This document shows positions 9,201 to 15,167 of a DNA stretch of 64,000 nt, piece by piece. A program made the position numbers and the translations under genes. Every line of letters begins with the position of its first letter. Position 1 is the first letter of the stretch. A model generated the notes under the pieces. The model was not told where the DNA came from. It made no database searches and saw nothing but the letters and a program-made list of their open reading frames with translations. Origin of the DNA: Competibacter sp963695105 (GTDB taxonomy: Bacteria; Pseudomonadota; Gammaproteobacteria; Competibacterales; Competibacteraceae); contig CAVOGC010000008.1 in assembly GCA_963695105.1 (NCBI GenBank), positions 1 through 64,000 of the forward strand. The letters are read 5' to 3'.

Positions 9201-9757
9201 AAGAATTTAAGATTTACGACAAATATTGTTTTGCTGCAATTCAGTACAAGGCTTACCATACTATCATTCCATTACTTTTTGATTTGCATAAAAAATATCC
9301 TAATGATTCAAAAACTGTAAGTCGATTAGGAAAGACTTTATCGAACCCAATCATTTGTAGACACGAAGAAAGTCAAAAAATTTTGTTGGAAGCAATTGAA
9401 CTGTTCGAAAGTAATAATAACGAACAACAACTAATCGGACATATTTTTTTCTATCTATACAATCTCTTAAATAATGAAAAATATGAACTACTGGAAGTAG
9501 AGATAAAACGTTTTAGAGATAAGATTGTACATTTACCTAATTATTATCAATTTCTTGGCAATTATCATATTCAACTGGGTAAGCCAGAAAATGAGGTAAT
9601 TGAGAAATTTGAAAAGGCAATTGTAATTTCATCCTCGAATGATGAAAAAGCTAGATCTGTAAACACATTGTTGAACTACTTAATAGAAAAAAACAAGCAC
9701 AAATATGAAACACAAATTGAGCAATTGAAAGACCATTTGAAATTAAAAAACACATAA
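6203..9757 (+). CDS. Nucleoside phosphorylase - STAND NTPase - TPR protein (NLR-like, candidate phage-defence sensor)
   Basis: A 1184-residue protein in three parts. Residues 1 to about 300 are a PNP/MTAN-type nucleoside phosphorylase-hydrolase fold: VMGIAGAVSNDLQPGDVF, then AAMEMESAGIYDAAL and IRGISDFAD, with the Glu and Asp that are catalytic in that family. Residues about 340-700 are a STAND/NB-ARC-like NTPase: Walker A GVGGMGKS (371-378), Walker B TLILDDF (about 440), KILIVSRV as sensor, and GYPLGG (about 530). Residues about 715-960 are TPR units, five of them nearly identical, followed by a divergent helical tail. Proteins with this effector-STAND-sensor layout act in bacterial phage defence and fungal NLR immunity. 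By inference the TPRs sense an invader, the NTPase oligomerises and the PNP domain consumes a nucleotide or nucleoside. It is AT-rich against its surroundings and occupies integron cassette 1 alone. The start has AGGA upstream. Confidence 0.88.
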   Translation: MGMNLPLTDILLYIALSEEFNALSDELIEELGNKFNPIELDDMAITVFCGTVFSPVLNRDCQITVVPAGKMGITRAASVVSPVIIKSKARNIVVMGIAGAVSNDLQPGDVFIPDSVNEYLANSATEGKKTTWTFKTSGNHLPTSPRLLNRFQMFRRSQKEFYDGWLGDCSARFAPLVEGEIQESLVRAGINLLPEIKLLAGDDKKLASGPAVGKGRAFISWIKGKADRKVAAMEMESAGIYDAALIHTPAPRVIAIRGISDFADERKELIEDAAKDQFRSVSLKNALSLFTHGIEAGLFEDETLACSESYKPDDVVVNADKINDIDNLSQMHTEYYQRFSQEYIGREDDIELVIDFLKDPYPEKRFLLLIGVGGMGKSHLLSECRSRIYSADLIHRECNSSYNLKTLFNICKIPYPEELEEADAIQQHFLDEFCERDITLILDDFYEIVDSEFRNILPKLVKIPKGKILIVSRVIPKELTRTGLHINTYEIPALQKEDFKIFIQNYIRGEAKFVSLTEKDINKIYNKAQGYPLGGQLIIDLLEMEEELDDILKDLPKFQAIRDPEGKDFSGRLLDNIFKKGSKKEINLLCEFSALYEASFIRVIKQLPSYNSNAFEALVKRRRFIQKEEDGLFHCHAMIKDFAYEKLSDKEKIHNIIGKYYENILFESTNLNSEILFKTINHYKRIGSKKLAGFGREIGEKYQIADVKSLIERNVRDTIRNYESLLVIYPEKVAYWNQLGMAYRENNQKQLAIEALLKGLDVEPRNVRMLNELGITYRENARKQLAIETFLKVIEEVDPKHVPSYNELGITYRENNQKQLAIETFLKVIEEVDPKHVPSYNELGITYRENNQKQLAIEALLKGLDVEPRNVRMLNELGITYRENNQKQLAIETFLKVIEEVDPKHVPSYNELGITYRENNQFDNAIEINEKALDINPKQKHSLLNLLQCFLFFKPDKAKAEKFYNKLDFMRPAHPSFRNQKKNYKVFIENLDRIWDLSIEEFKIYDKYCFAAIQYKAYHTIIPLLFDLHKKYPNDSKTVSRLGKTLSNPIICRHEESQKILLEAIELFESNNNEQQLIGHIFFYLYNLLNNEKYELLEVEIKRFRDKIVHLPNYYQFLGNYHIQLGKPENEVIEKFEKAIVISSSNDEKARSVNTLLNYLIEKNKHKYETQIEQLKDHLKLKNT
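8417..8935 (+). repeat. Near-identical in-frame TPR coding repeats, order A-B-B-A-B
   Basis: Five consecutive units of two kinds. A is 102 bp (8417-8518 and 8729-8830), reading LGxxYRENNQKQLAIEALLK and ending PRNVRMLNE. B is 105 bp (8519-8623, 8624-8728, 8831-8935), with AIETFLKVIEEVDPKH and ending VPSYNE. The units are almost identical at DNA level, unlike normal TPRs, which share only structural positions. This indicates recent duplication or gene conversion. Confidence 0.92.
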
Positions 9758-9823
9758 CAAATCACTGCACTGGATGTTTATTCCGCTACGCTCCATAAAA
9801 ACCAGTGAGTTCACGCGTTATGC
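9752..9823 (+). other. attC: attC site of cassette 1
   Basis: R'' ACATAAC (9752-9758) to R' GTTATGC (9817-9823), 72 bases. The inner boxes CACTGCACTGG and CCAGTGAGTTCAC are imperfect inverse complements around a loop, as in attC. The stop codon of the upstream gene lies inside R''. R'' is the exact complement of the cassette's own start core GTTATGT at 6139. Confidence 0.8.
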
Positions 9824-9862
9824 GGCATACGGTTTGCGCATTGAATTAATGAGGCAGTAGCT

Positions 9863-10636
9863 GTGAAATGGGCAGTAGAAATTCAAAAGTCAGGTCTTGA
9901 AAAAAGGAATCTTTTGGATTTGCTTCTCGGTTTGGGATTTGAGCTTGTTGAAGGAATAGAGTATCCGGCTTTGGCTTCACCAGAGATTGATGCATGCTCG
10001 ACGTCATCGGATGCATTCGAAATAGCCAAGGCCGTGAGGAATGCTTTCAAAGGCCCAGCGCAAATAGATCCAGAATTTGTGCTCGGCTCAGTCATAGATT
10101 ATTCCACGAACCCACCGCGACGACACGCATTCCTTGAGGTTGAGTCATGTGTTATGACAATGACGGTAGGCACCCCCACTCTTACAATTTCCCCACCAAA
10201 GGAGCTCTCGCCAGCCGAATCAGAGCAATGGCAAGCAGGATACGAAGAACGGCAGTATCAGGCTAAACTAGAACGTCAGCGCTCAAGGCTAGAACCTGCA
10301 TATTTAAGCGAAAGTGCGGCAAAGGTGATAGAGCTGCTAGCTGTAGAAGAACCAAGTGCGGAAACTCTATACAAGATATACGAGCTTGCGGAAGGACATC
10401 CTAACGATAGAGCCAATTTTCATAAGCAGTTTGGAATAACTCAAGAGCAATTTAACCGTTTTAGAGACGCGGTACATAATCCCACGGTTACTGGTGATTG
10501 GGCGCGTCACGCGTACCATGACAAACCGCGAACCTCAAATCCCATGTCAACGGGAGAGGCTGAAGCTTTTGTTCGATGGATAGCCGATAGGTGGTTACAG
10601 TCCCTTCGACTGCCCTCGGAAGGTGGCGGTGCGTGA
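9863..10636 (+). CDS. Cassette-encoded protein of unknown function
   Basis: 257 residues from a GTG start (VKWAVEIQKSGLEKRN). I do not recognise the family. The N-terminal third looks compact and mixed alpha/beta (LLDLLLGLGFELVEGIEYP). A charged helix with many Gln/Glu/Arg follows (EQWQAGYEERQYQAKLERQR). The C-terminal half is helical (AETLYKIYELAEGHPNDRAN) and ends AEAFVRWIADRWLQSL. There are no signal peptide or membrane segments. It is the only gene of cassette 2, bounded by GTTATGC and GCATAAC cores, directly after the STAND gene. A role next to that gene in defence is possible but unsupported. Confidence 0.75.
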   Translation: MKWAVEIQKSGLEKRNLLDLLLGLGFELVEGIEYPALASPEIDACSTSSDAFEIAKAVRNAFKGPAQIDPEFVLGSVIDYSTNPPRRHAFLEVESCVMTMTVGTPTLTISPPKELSPAESEQWQAGYEERQYQAKLERQRSRLEPAYLSESAAKVIELLAVEEPSAETLYKIYELAEGHPNDRANFHKQFGITQEQFNRFRDAVHNPTVTGDWARHAYHDKPRTSNPMSTGEAEAFVRWIADRWLQSLRLPSEGGGA

Positions 10637-10650
10637 GTTATGAAAATGCC

Positions 10651-10720
10651 GCATAACCAATCGCTCCAGCCGATTCGTCGCCGCGATGCGGCTCCTCGCG
10701 GCTGAGCTTCATCGTTCGTC
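10651..10720 (+). other. attC: attC site of cassette 2
   Basis: R'' GCATAAC (10651-10657) is the exact complement of this cassette's start core at 9817. The inner boxes GCTCCAGCCG and CGGCTGAGC match as inverse complements except for one unpaired base, the extrahelical base typical of attC. The right end is less canonical (GTTCGTC at 10714). Confidence 0.7.
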
Positions 10721-10733
10721 GGCGCTTCGCGCC

Positions 10734-10894
10734 GACGAACGGGGCGCGAGTTGTCGAACTTCGGGTTCTCGGCGCGAGCGCCGTCGAACCCTCGTTCGAG
10801 CGACACGGCTTCGCCGCTACGCCCGCTTGGGGCATCGCGCACTGCGTGCGCTCCACCCACGCGCGGGTGTCGCTCAACTCGCGCCCCGTTAGGT
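10734..10894 (+). other. Second long attC-like palindrome before cassette 3
   Basis: The arm AACGGGGCGCGAGTTG (from 10738) is answered by CAACTCGCGCCCCGTT (to 10890), and an inner pair GAGCGACAC / GTGTCGCTC nests within it. It ends in the core GTTAGGT that opens cassette 3. It may be the attC of an ORF-less or deleted cassette, since GTTCGTC (10714) and GACGAAC (10734) are also inverse complements. Confidence 0.6.
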
Positions 10895-10909
10895 GCCTGC
10901 ATCCGACGC

Positions 10910-11995
10910 ATGAAAATTCTCCTAAATCCCAGATCCGCAGAAGCCTACGGGCAAGACTTCTTGGCTAATGCCTTGAGCAAAAAAGTCGGCCTCAATGTGC
11001 TCACAGCAGCTGATGGTGCTTACTCACCAAACGATAACAAACTCGCATTAGTAGTTTCAATGAATCTCGACGAAACGGCGGACTCTGAATTTGTTCAGGC
11101 GCTTCCTGCCAACGTAACAACTGTTGCGCACGTCCATTGTCGCTATAGCTTCTATTCCGCCCCCCAAAAAGCAAATCTTGAATCGGCGCTAAGGCGAGTT
11201 CGTGTTGGCATCGTTCCCGCCCCCTTTCACAGGGATGAACTTGCGAAGGTGTTTCCCAGTGTTGATTGGCGAGTAGTGCATAACGGTGTCGACACAACTC
11301 GTTATGCCGTAGCAACAGAAGGAGAGCGCCGTCAATTTCGAAAGAAATTGGGTGTTGCCGATACGACAAAGATTGTGCTTTTCACTGGGCGCCTTGAGGA
11401 CGCTAAGGGACTCCAGATTCTCAGACAGTTCGCACAGCGAATTTCAAAGACAGAGATGCTGCTCCTCGTTCAGTTTCCCTCGAATTCGCAGCGAGCTAAG
11501 CGTGCATACACGAACGTAGCGAAGGCACTTCGTGACATCAATCCAGAGTGCGTCATACTCTACCCGGATACAGACCTCCATACAGAACGACCTGTCCGTT
11601 TCGTGGACATCCTCATTACCCCATCTCTTAGCGAAGTAGCGCCGTTGGTAGTCCTAGAAGCTCTTAATGCTGGTGTGATAGTCATAGGTACTCGGGCAAC
11701 TCCGTTCTATGACGACCTTTCTTCGCTTGGCATTCCAAGAACCGCTTATACGTTTCTTCCCTTTCCCTGCAGTGAAAAGCTGAGCGTTGAACGCAACTCG
11801 CTCCGAGTTGCAGATTCGACGGCTTGCTCTCTCGCCGAAGAACTCAAGCAACTAGCGGACGTGTTATGTAGGAAAACGCACGCCGAGCGCTACTGCATTT
11901 CGCAGGCGGCATACAACGCTGGATTTAGCCAAGGGCGGATGCTAGAAGGCTTTCAGGTCATCTATGATGAAGCACTCTCTGCCACTGGCACCTAA
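10910..11995 (+). CDS. GT4-like family glycosyltransferase (GT-B fold) in a cassette
   Basis: 361 residues from the ATG MKILLNPRSAEAYGQ just after the cassette core; upstream in-frame DNA lies inside the attC and was excluded. The N-terminal half carries VVHNGVDTTRY, the usual hinge-region motif of GT-B enzymes. The C-terminal half has VLFTGRLEDAKGLQILRQF and PSLSEVAPLVVLEALNAGV, which match the donor-nucleotide site with the E-x7-E-like motif of GT4 enzymes. It probably transfers a sugar from a nucleotide-sugar donor; the acceptor is unknown. It is the sole gene of cassette 3. Surface-glycan enzymes are a known cassette cargo class, so an O-antigen or surface change is plausible. Confidence 0.85.
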   Translation: MKILLNPRSAEAYGQDFLANALSKKVGLNVLTAADGAYSPNDNKLALVVSMNLDETADSEFVQALPANVTTVAHVHCRYSFYSAPQKANLESALRRVRVGIVPAPFHRDELAKVFPSVDWRVVHNGVDTTRYAVATEGERRQFRKKLGVADTTKIVLFTGRLEDAKGLQILRQFAQRISKTEMLLLVQFPSNSQRAKRAYTNVAKALRDINPECVILYPDTDLHTERPVRFVDILITPSLSEVAPLVVLEALNAGVIVIGTRATPFYDDLSSLGIPRTAYTFLPFPCSEKLSVERNSLRVADSTACSLAEELKQLADVLCRKTHAERYCISQAAYNAGFSQGRMLEGFQVIYDEALSATGT

Positions 11996-12059
11996 CCCTG
12001 CGGTGCAGGGGGCGCTGCGCGATAAAGCCGCGCAGCGCCCCTGACCTTGAACGTTAGGG
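11990..12059 (+). other. attC: attC site of cassette 3
   Basis: R'' ACCTAAC (11990-11996) is the exact complement of this cassette's start core GTTAGGT (10888). The long arms CAGGGGGCGCTGCGCG and CGCGCAGCGCCCCTG fold around GATAAAGC. The right core is GTTAGGG (12053-12059). Confidence 0.78.
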
Positions 12060-12067
12060 GGTGTTGC

Positions 12068-12289
12068 TTGCCGATATTGGTAATATTAGTTGGTGGTTCT
12101 CTTTTAGTTACCGCTTTTTTATTTGGAAACCCCCAATCAAAACCAGGAGTCATTATTTCAATTGGCGCTATGGTTATTTGGATTATTAGTGGATTTTTTT
12201 GCGCTGTCGGTGAAATGTTAGGTTATACAATGTGGGACTTTTTTGGTTTAACAGAACTTATAAAAAATTTACTCATATTTTTATTTTAA
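12068..12289 (+). CDS. Small cassette-encoded membrane protein
   Basis: About 73 residues if it starts at TTG 12068 (LPILVILVGG); an in-frame TTG at 12047 would begin inside the attC and is less likely. Two hydrophobic segments are visible, LPILVILVGGSLLVTAFLF and VIISIGAMVIWIISGFF, with a short Asn/Pro/Lys loop between them. The family is not recognised. It follows the core GTTAGGG. No matching R'' (CCCTAAC) is seen downstream, so the cassette may have lost its attC. Small two-helix membrane proteins are common cassette products of unknown role. Confidence 0.55.
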   Translation: MPILVILVGGSLLVTAFLFGNPQSKPGVIISIGAMVIWIISGFFCAVGEMLGYTMWDFFGLTELIKNLLIFLF

Positions 12290-12396
12290 AAGCTATGTTT
12301 TCTATCTATTTTATTGATCGAATTATTGCTTTAAATTTTAGGTTTTATCATTTCAACCGGCCTAATACTAGTTAGGCTCAACTATTGAAGATCATC

Positions 12397-12733
12397 ATGG
12401 CAACCAGTGATAACGAATACTCTGATGAAGGGTTTTAGGCTAAAGTCGCTTCTTTTGCAAAAGCTGCAGGAAAGGAACTTATTGAAAAAGCACTTTGGCT
12501 TTATTACGCAGCTCAAGATCCAGCAAACCCCGGCTTGGGCAAAAAGCATCGTCTATGGTGCACTTGGATACTTTATTCTTCCAATTGACGCCATTCCTGA
12601 TCTAGCACCAGTGATTGGATATACTGACGATCTCGGTGTTTTGGCAGCAGCGGTTGCAGCTATCTCTGCCTACATTAGTAAAGATGTTAGAGCGAAGGCA
12701 GAACAGAAGATGAAGAATTGGTTCGGTGATTAG
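12397..12733 (+). pseudogene. Broken YkvA/DUF1232 family gene
   Basis: The frame from ATG 12397 reads MATSDNEYSDEGF, then TAG (12436-12438) where the family has Trp, then AKVASFAKAAGKELIEKALW and LYYAAQDPANP. It slips in the CCCC run at 12528-12531. The remainder continues in another frame as AWAKSIVYGALGYFILPIDA and IPDLAPVIGYTDDLGVLAAA, the DUF1232 core, to the stop at 12733. One nonsense and one frameshift mutation therefore inactivate it. DUF1232 proteins are small membrane-associated proteins of unclear function. It leads cassette 5, upstream of an intact hicAB. Confidence 0.85.
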
Positions 12734-12756
12734 GAAAAAAATATGATATTCACGCT

Positions 12757-12942
12757 ATGAAGGTAAGAGAACTCATCACACTCATCGAAATCGACGGTTG
12801 GTTACAGGTTCGACAGAAAGGTAGCCATCGTCAGTTTCATCATCCAACGAAACCTGGAACAGTTACGGTTTCAGGAAAACTTAGCGTTGACGTTCCGCCT
12901 AGTACACTCAACAGCGTTCTGAAACAGGCAGGTCTCAAATAG
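12757..12942 (+). CDS. hicA: HicA-type mRNA interferase toxin
   Basis: 61 residues with the dsRBD-like HicA/YcfA fold: MKVRELITLIEIDGW, then RQKGSHRQFHHP with the catalytic His, then the strand VTVSGKLSVDVPPSTL and the C-terminal helix NSVLKQAGLK. HicA degrades mRNA and is neutralised by HicB. It is followed after 12 bases by hicB, the classic order. Both are in cassette 5 and remain intact although the gene before them is broken, as expected if the pair stabilises the array. Confidence 0.93.
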   Translation: MKVRELITLIEIDGWLQVRQKGSHRQFHHPTKPGTVTVSGKLSVDVPPSTLNSVLKQAGLK

Positions 12943-12954
12943 TAGGAGTTCGAT

Positions 12955-13167
12955 ATGCGTTATATGGTCATTATTGAACAAGGTCCTAGCAGCTTTGGTG
13001 CATACGTTCCAGATATTCCAGGCTGTGTAGCGGCAGCAGAAACAAAGCAAGAAGTTTTGCAACTTATTCAAGAGGCTATTGAGTTTCATCTTGATGGACT
13101 TAAGGAAGATGGGGCATCCGTCCCGTTGCCACATTCTTATAGTGAATTCGTGGAAATTCATGCCTAA
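12955..13167 (+). CDS. hicB: HicB-type antitoxin (partial RNase H-like fold only)
   Basis: 70 residues: MRYMVIIEQGPSSFGAYVPD, IPGCVAAAETKQEV and IQEAIEFHLDGLKEDG are the HicB N-terminal domain that caps HicA. No C-terminal DNA-binding ribbon-helix-helix is present, so autoregulation through DNA is not obvious. GAGTTCG before ATG gives a modest ribosome site. The stop codon falls inside the attC R'' box. Confidence 0.93.
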   Translation: MRYMVIIEQGPSSFGAYVPDIPGCVAAAETKQEVLQLIQEAIEFHLDGLKEDGASVPLPHSYSEFVEIHA

Positions 13168-13271
13168 CTGTGGCTTGCACCTGACCCCGCTACGCGGGGC
13201 AGGTGCAGCAGGTCATTCGAGCGTCACCCCTTCGGAGCGACTTCGTCGTCCCGTACTCGCGCCTGTTATGG
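13162..13271 (+). other. attC: attC site of cassette 5
   Basis: R'' GCCTAAC (13162-13168) is the exact complement of the cassette start core GTTAGGC at 12371. A strong stem GCACCTG-ACCCCGC...GCGGGG-CAGGTGC follows. The right core is GTTATGG (13265-13271). About 110 bases, within the attC range. Confidence 0.75.
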
Positions 13272-13651
13272 GGCACAGTCACGAGCCTGAAATGAAAACG
13301 ATAGAGATAAGAATTTTATCCAGTTTTTTGGCATTGATAATTATCGGTTGTTTTTGTCTAATCCTTGGTCTTGGTCCGGATTTTTGGCTGCCGAAAATAC
13401 CACTGTTTTTTTCGACTCTATACGGGGGATTGAGATGGATAATTGCTGTCGGAATGATGTTTGCTGTCCCTGCATTCGTGGTTTATGTTTTCGTTCGCTA
13501 TATGATTCATGCTATTAGTTCATCTTCCGCCCCGTTTCTGCCCGGCTATTCCTGGGGGCAAAAAGCATTGGTGGCTGGCGCAATAGTCTTTGTAATGATG
13601 GGCTCTCTTTTTGTATGGATACTTTTATTCAGCGTAGATTTTGGCAACTGA
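13268..13651 (+). CDS. Cassette-encoded integral membrane protein, unknown function
   Basis: 127 residues from ATG 13268 (MGHSHEPEM) or 119 from ATG 13292 (MKTIEIRI). The later start avoids the attC core and gives a typical short basic N-terminus before the first helix; the earlier one is kept as the maximal option. Three hydrophobic stretches are seen: FLALIIIGCFCLILGLG, WIIAVGMMFAVPAFVVYVFV and ALVAGAIVFVMMGSLFVWIL. No family is recognised. Sole gene of cassette 6. Confidence 0.65.
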   Translation: MGHSHEPEMKTIEIRILSSFLALIIIGCFCLILGLGPDFWLPKIPLFFSTLYGGLRWIIAVGMMFAVPAFVVYVFVRYMIHAISSSSAPFLPGYSWGQKALVAGAIVFVMMGSLFVWILLFSVDFGN

Positions 13652-13666
13652 TTTGGGGCTTGAAAC

Positions 13667-13727
13667 GCATAACAATCGCATGCAGTCGGACCCAGTAAAG
13701 CTGGGCCGCTGATGCGGAGCGTTAGAA
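13667..13727 (+). other. attC: attC site of cassette 6
   Basis: R'' GCATAAC (13667-13673) matches the complement of the start core GTTATGG in six of seven positions. The inner boxes CGCATGCAGTCGG and CCGCTGATGCG pair with two unpaired bases, the asymmetry expected of attC. The loop stem CCCAG..CTGGG and the right core GTTAGAA (13721-13727) complete it. Confidence 0.8.
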
Positions 13728-13779
13728 GCGCAGAAAGGCCACTTGCACGTCGCGCTGAAAAGGTATAGTTATTATACTC

Positions 13780-14043
13780 ATGTGCACCTTTGAATTTGAT
13801 GAGCGAAAGAGCAACAGTAATCGGCGGAAACACGGCATCGATTTCGTGGAAGCCCAAGCGCTCTGGAATGATTCATATCTTATTGAAATTACAGCATTAA
13901 CGTCTGATGAAGAGCGATTTCTCGTAATCGGAAAAATCGAAGGAAAGCACTGGTCAGCGGTCATAACGCCCAGAGATGGAAACATTCGGATTATTTCCGT
14001 TCGCCGTTCTCGGGTAGAAGAGGTGGCAATTTATGAAGGCTAA
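13780..14043 (+). CDS. brnT: BrnT-type ribonuclease toxin
   Basis: 87 residues, the usual BrnT size. FEFDERKSNSNRRKHGIDFV is the family hallmark, followed by EERFLVIGKIEGKHW and IRIISVRRSRVEEVAIYE. BrnT is a RelE-fold ribonuclease that halts translation and is blocked by BrnA. It overlaps brnA by 11 bases, so they are co-translated. They form cassette 7, whose cores GTTAGAA/TTCTAAC match exactly. Confidence 0.93.
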   Translation: MCTFEFDERKSNSNRRKHGIDFVEAQALWNDSYLIEITALTSDEERFLVIGKIEGKHWSAVITPRDGNIRIISVRRSRVEEVAIYEG

Positions 14044-14266
14044 AAGCTTCGATGCGAAATTTGAAAAAGGCGAAGACGTCACGGGCGCTCTCGATCTTTC
14101 CAAGGCTCGCAGGCCCCAGCAAGAACAGCGCAGGGTGAATGTCGATTTTCCAGCCTGGATGATCGAATCCCTTGATCGCGAAGCGGGGCGTTTGGGCGTT
14201 ACCCGTCAGTCCGTAATAAAAGTCTGGCTGGCGGAGCGCCTGGAGCAAATTGCTTCTAACAAGTAG
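14033..14266 (+). CDS. brnA: BrnA-type antitoxin
   Basis: 77 residues with an N-terminal toxin-binding part (MKAKSFDAKFEKGEDVTGAL) and a C-terminal ribbon-helix-helix (RVNVDFPAWMIESLDREAGR, then LGVTRQSVIKVWLAERL). It neutralises BrnT and usually represses its own operon. The stop lies just after the attC R'' box. Confidence 0.92.
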   Translation: MKAKSFDAKFEKGEDVTGALDLSKARRPQQEQRRVNVDFPAWMIESLDREAGRLGVTRQSVIKVWLAERLEQIASNK

Positions 14267-14296
14267 TTCCAGCGGCGCCGAACCATGGCGTTAGCT
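14254..14296 (+). other. attC: Short attC-like end of cassette 7
   Basis: R'' TTCTAAC (14254-14260) is the exact complement of this cassette's start core GTTAGAA (13721). The right core is GTTAGCT (14290-14296). At 43 bases it is shorter than normal attC sites and the inner pairing is poor, so it may be truncated. No partner AGCTAAC is found after the next gene; this seems to be the last recognisable junction. Bases 14297-14450 hold no recognisable gene. Confidence 0.55.
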
Positions 14297-14450
14297 TCAC
14301 ACAGGCCGGGCAAACCCGCACCGTCGGCGTCTTCATCGCCCTAGTGGAATCCACTCATTCACCAGACGCAAGGGAAAACTCAATGACTCAAATTCGATAC
14401 CTCTTTACTTTGGATGCCGTTTATTGCGGAGTCAGATTTTAAGGAAGGGA

Positions 14451-15167
14451 ATGATGTCGATATCGCCAAGCAAAATGCCCCAATATTTTGGTAAGGACTT
14501 GGAAGCAATGTCCTTTGCGGCCAACTATCATAAATGGATCATGTCCGAGTTTTTTCCATATCTCGGAAGTTCAGTCGCTGAAGTTGGAGCAGGTACAGGC
14601 AATTTTTCAAAATTAATCCTGAAGACCGACATTAAAAGCTTAAAAGCTTTTGAGCCCTCTCAAAATATGTACCAATCCTTGGCGGAAATTATAAATCAAG
14701 ACAAGAGAGCTGAGGCAATTAATGGCTTCTTTGGCGATCTGGATACGGGAGAAAGGTTTGATTCAGTCTTATATGTAAACGTGCTTGAGCATATAGAAAA
14801 TGATGCCGCCGAGCTTGCCAAGGTTTACAAAGCACTAAACCTGAACGGGCACCTGCTAATTTTTGTACCCGCACTACCTTGGCTTTACAGCAATCTGGAT
14901 AAGCAGGTAGGACACTTTCGTCGATATAAGAAGAAGGGTCTTATAGCGCTCACGCAACAGGCGGGATTTGCAATTGTAAAAGCGCGATATTTCGATATAG
15001 CCGGAATAATTCCGTGGTACGTCAACTTTGTTTTACTTAAGAATTCGATAAGCGGTGGCAGTGTTTCCCTTTACGACAAGCTGGTCGTTCCACTGATGCG
15101 GAGACTCGAAAGGCGCTTGCCCCCGCCTATTGGCAAAAATGTGCTGCTGGTTGCTAAAAAGGTTTAG
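14451..15167 (+). CDS. Class I SAM-dependent methyltransferase
   Basis: 238 residues from ATG 14451 (MMSISPSKMPQYFGK), preceded by AAGGAAGG; an in-frame ATG at 14424 lacks such a site. Motif I is VAEVGAGTGNFSKLIL, the acidic loop is LKAFEPS, and motif III/IV lies around DSVLYVNVLEHIENDAAEL. The C-terminal part (HFRRYKKKGLIALTQQAGF) resembles methyltransferases that lie beside polysaccharide or lipid glycosylation genes. The substrate is unknown. It follows the last attC-like junction without a downstream attC of its own, so it may be an old cassette that lost its site or part of the right flank. Confidence 0.8.
   Translation: MMSISPSKMPQYFGKDLEAMSFAANYHKWIMSEFFPYLGSSVAEVGAGTGNFSKLILKTDIKSLKAFEPSQNMYQSLAEIINQDKRAEAINGFFGDLDTGERFDSVLYVNVLEHIENDAAELAKVYKALNLNGHLLIFVPALPWLYSNLDKQVGHFRRYKKKGLIALTQQAGFAIVKARYFDIAGIIPWYVNFVLLKNSISGGSVSLYDKLVVPLMRRLERRLPPPIGKNVLLVAKKV

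Larger units (their letters stand above)
5030..14296. mobile_element. Chromosomal integron: intI, attI region and about seven cassettes
   Basis: intI on the minus strand faces away from a run of plus-strand cargo genes separated by attC-like palindromes. The start core of a cassette and the R'' box at its end are inverse complements, as expected of excisable cassettes. GTTATGT (6139) pairs with ACATAAC (9752), GTTATGC (9817) with GCATAAC (10651), GTTAGGT (10888) with ACCTAAC (11990), GTTAGGC (12371) with GCCTAAC (13162), and GTTAGAA (13721) with TTCTAAC (14254). The whole island (4214-15255) sits between lpxB and rnhB, genes that are normally adjacent. Confidence 0.88.

Noticed and set aside
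10751..10909. N-terminal extension of the glycosyltransferase
   Set aside because: Those codons lie in the palindromic attC region; ATG 10910 begins the normal GT-B N-terminus.
14383..14442. Tiny open frame (19 codons) before the methyltransferase
   Set aside because: No ribosome site, no protein-like features; too short to support.
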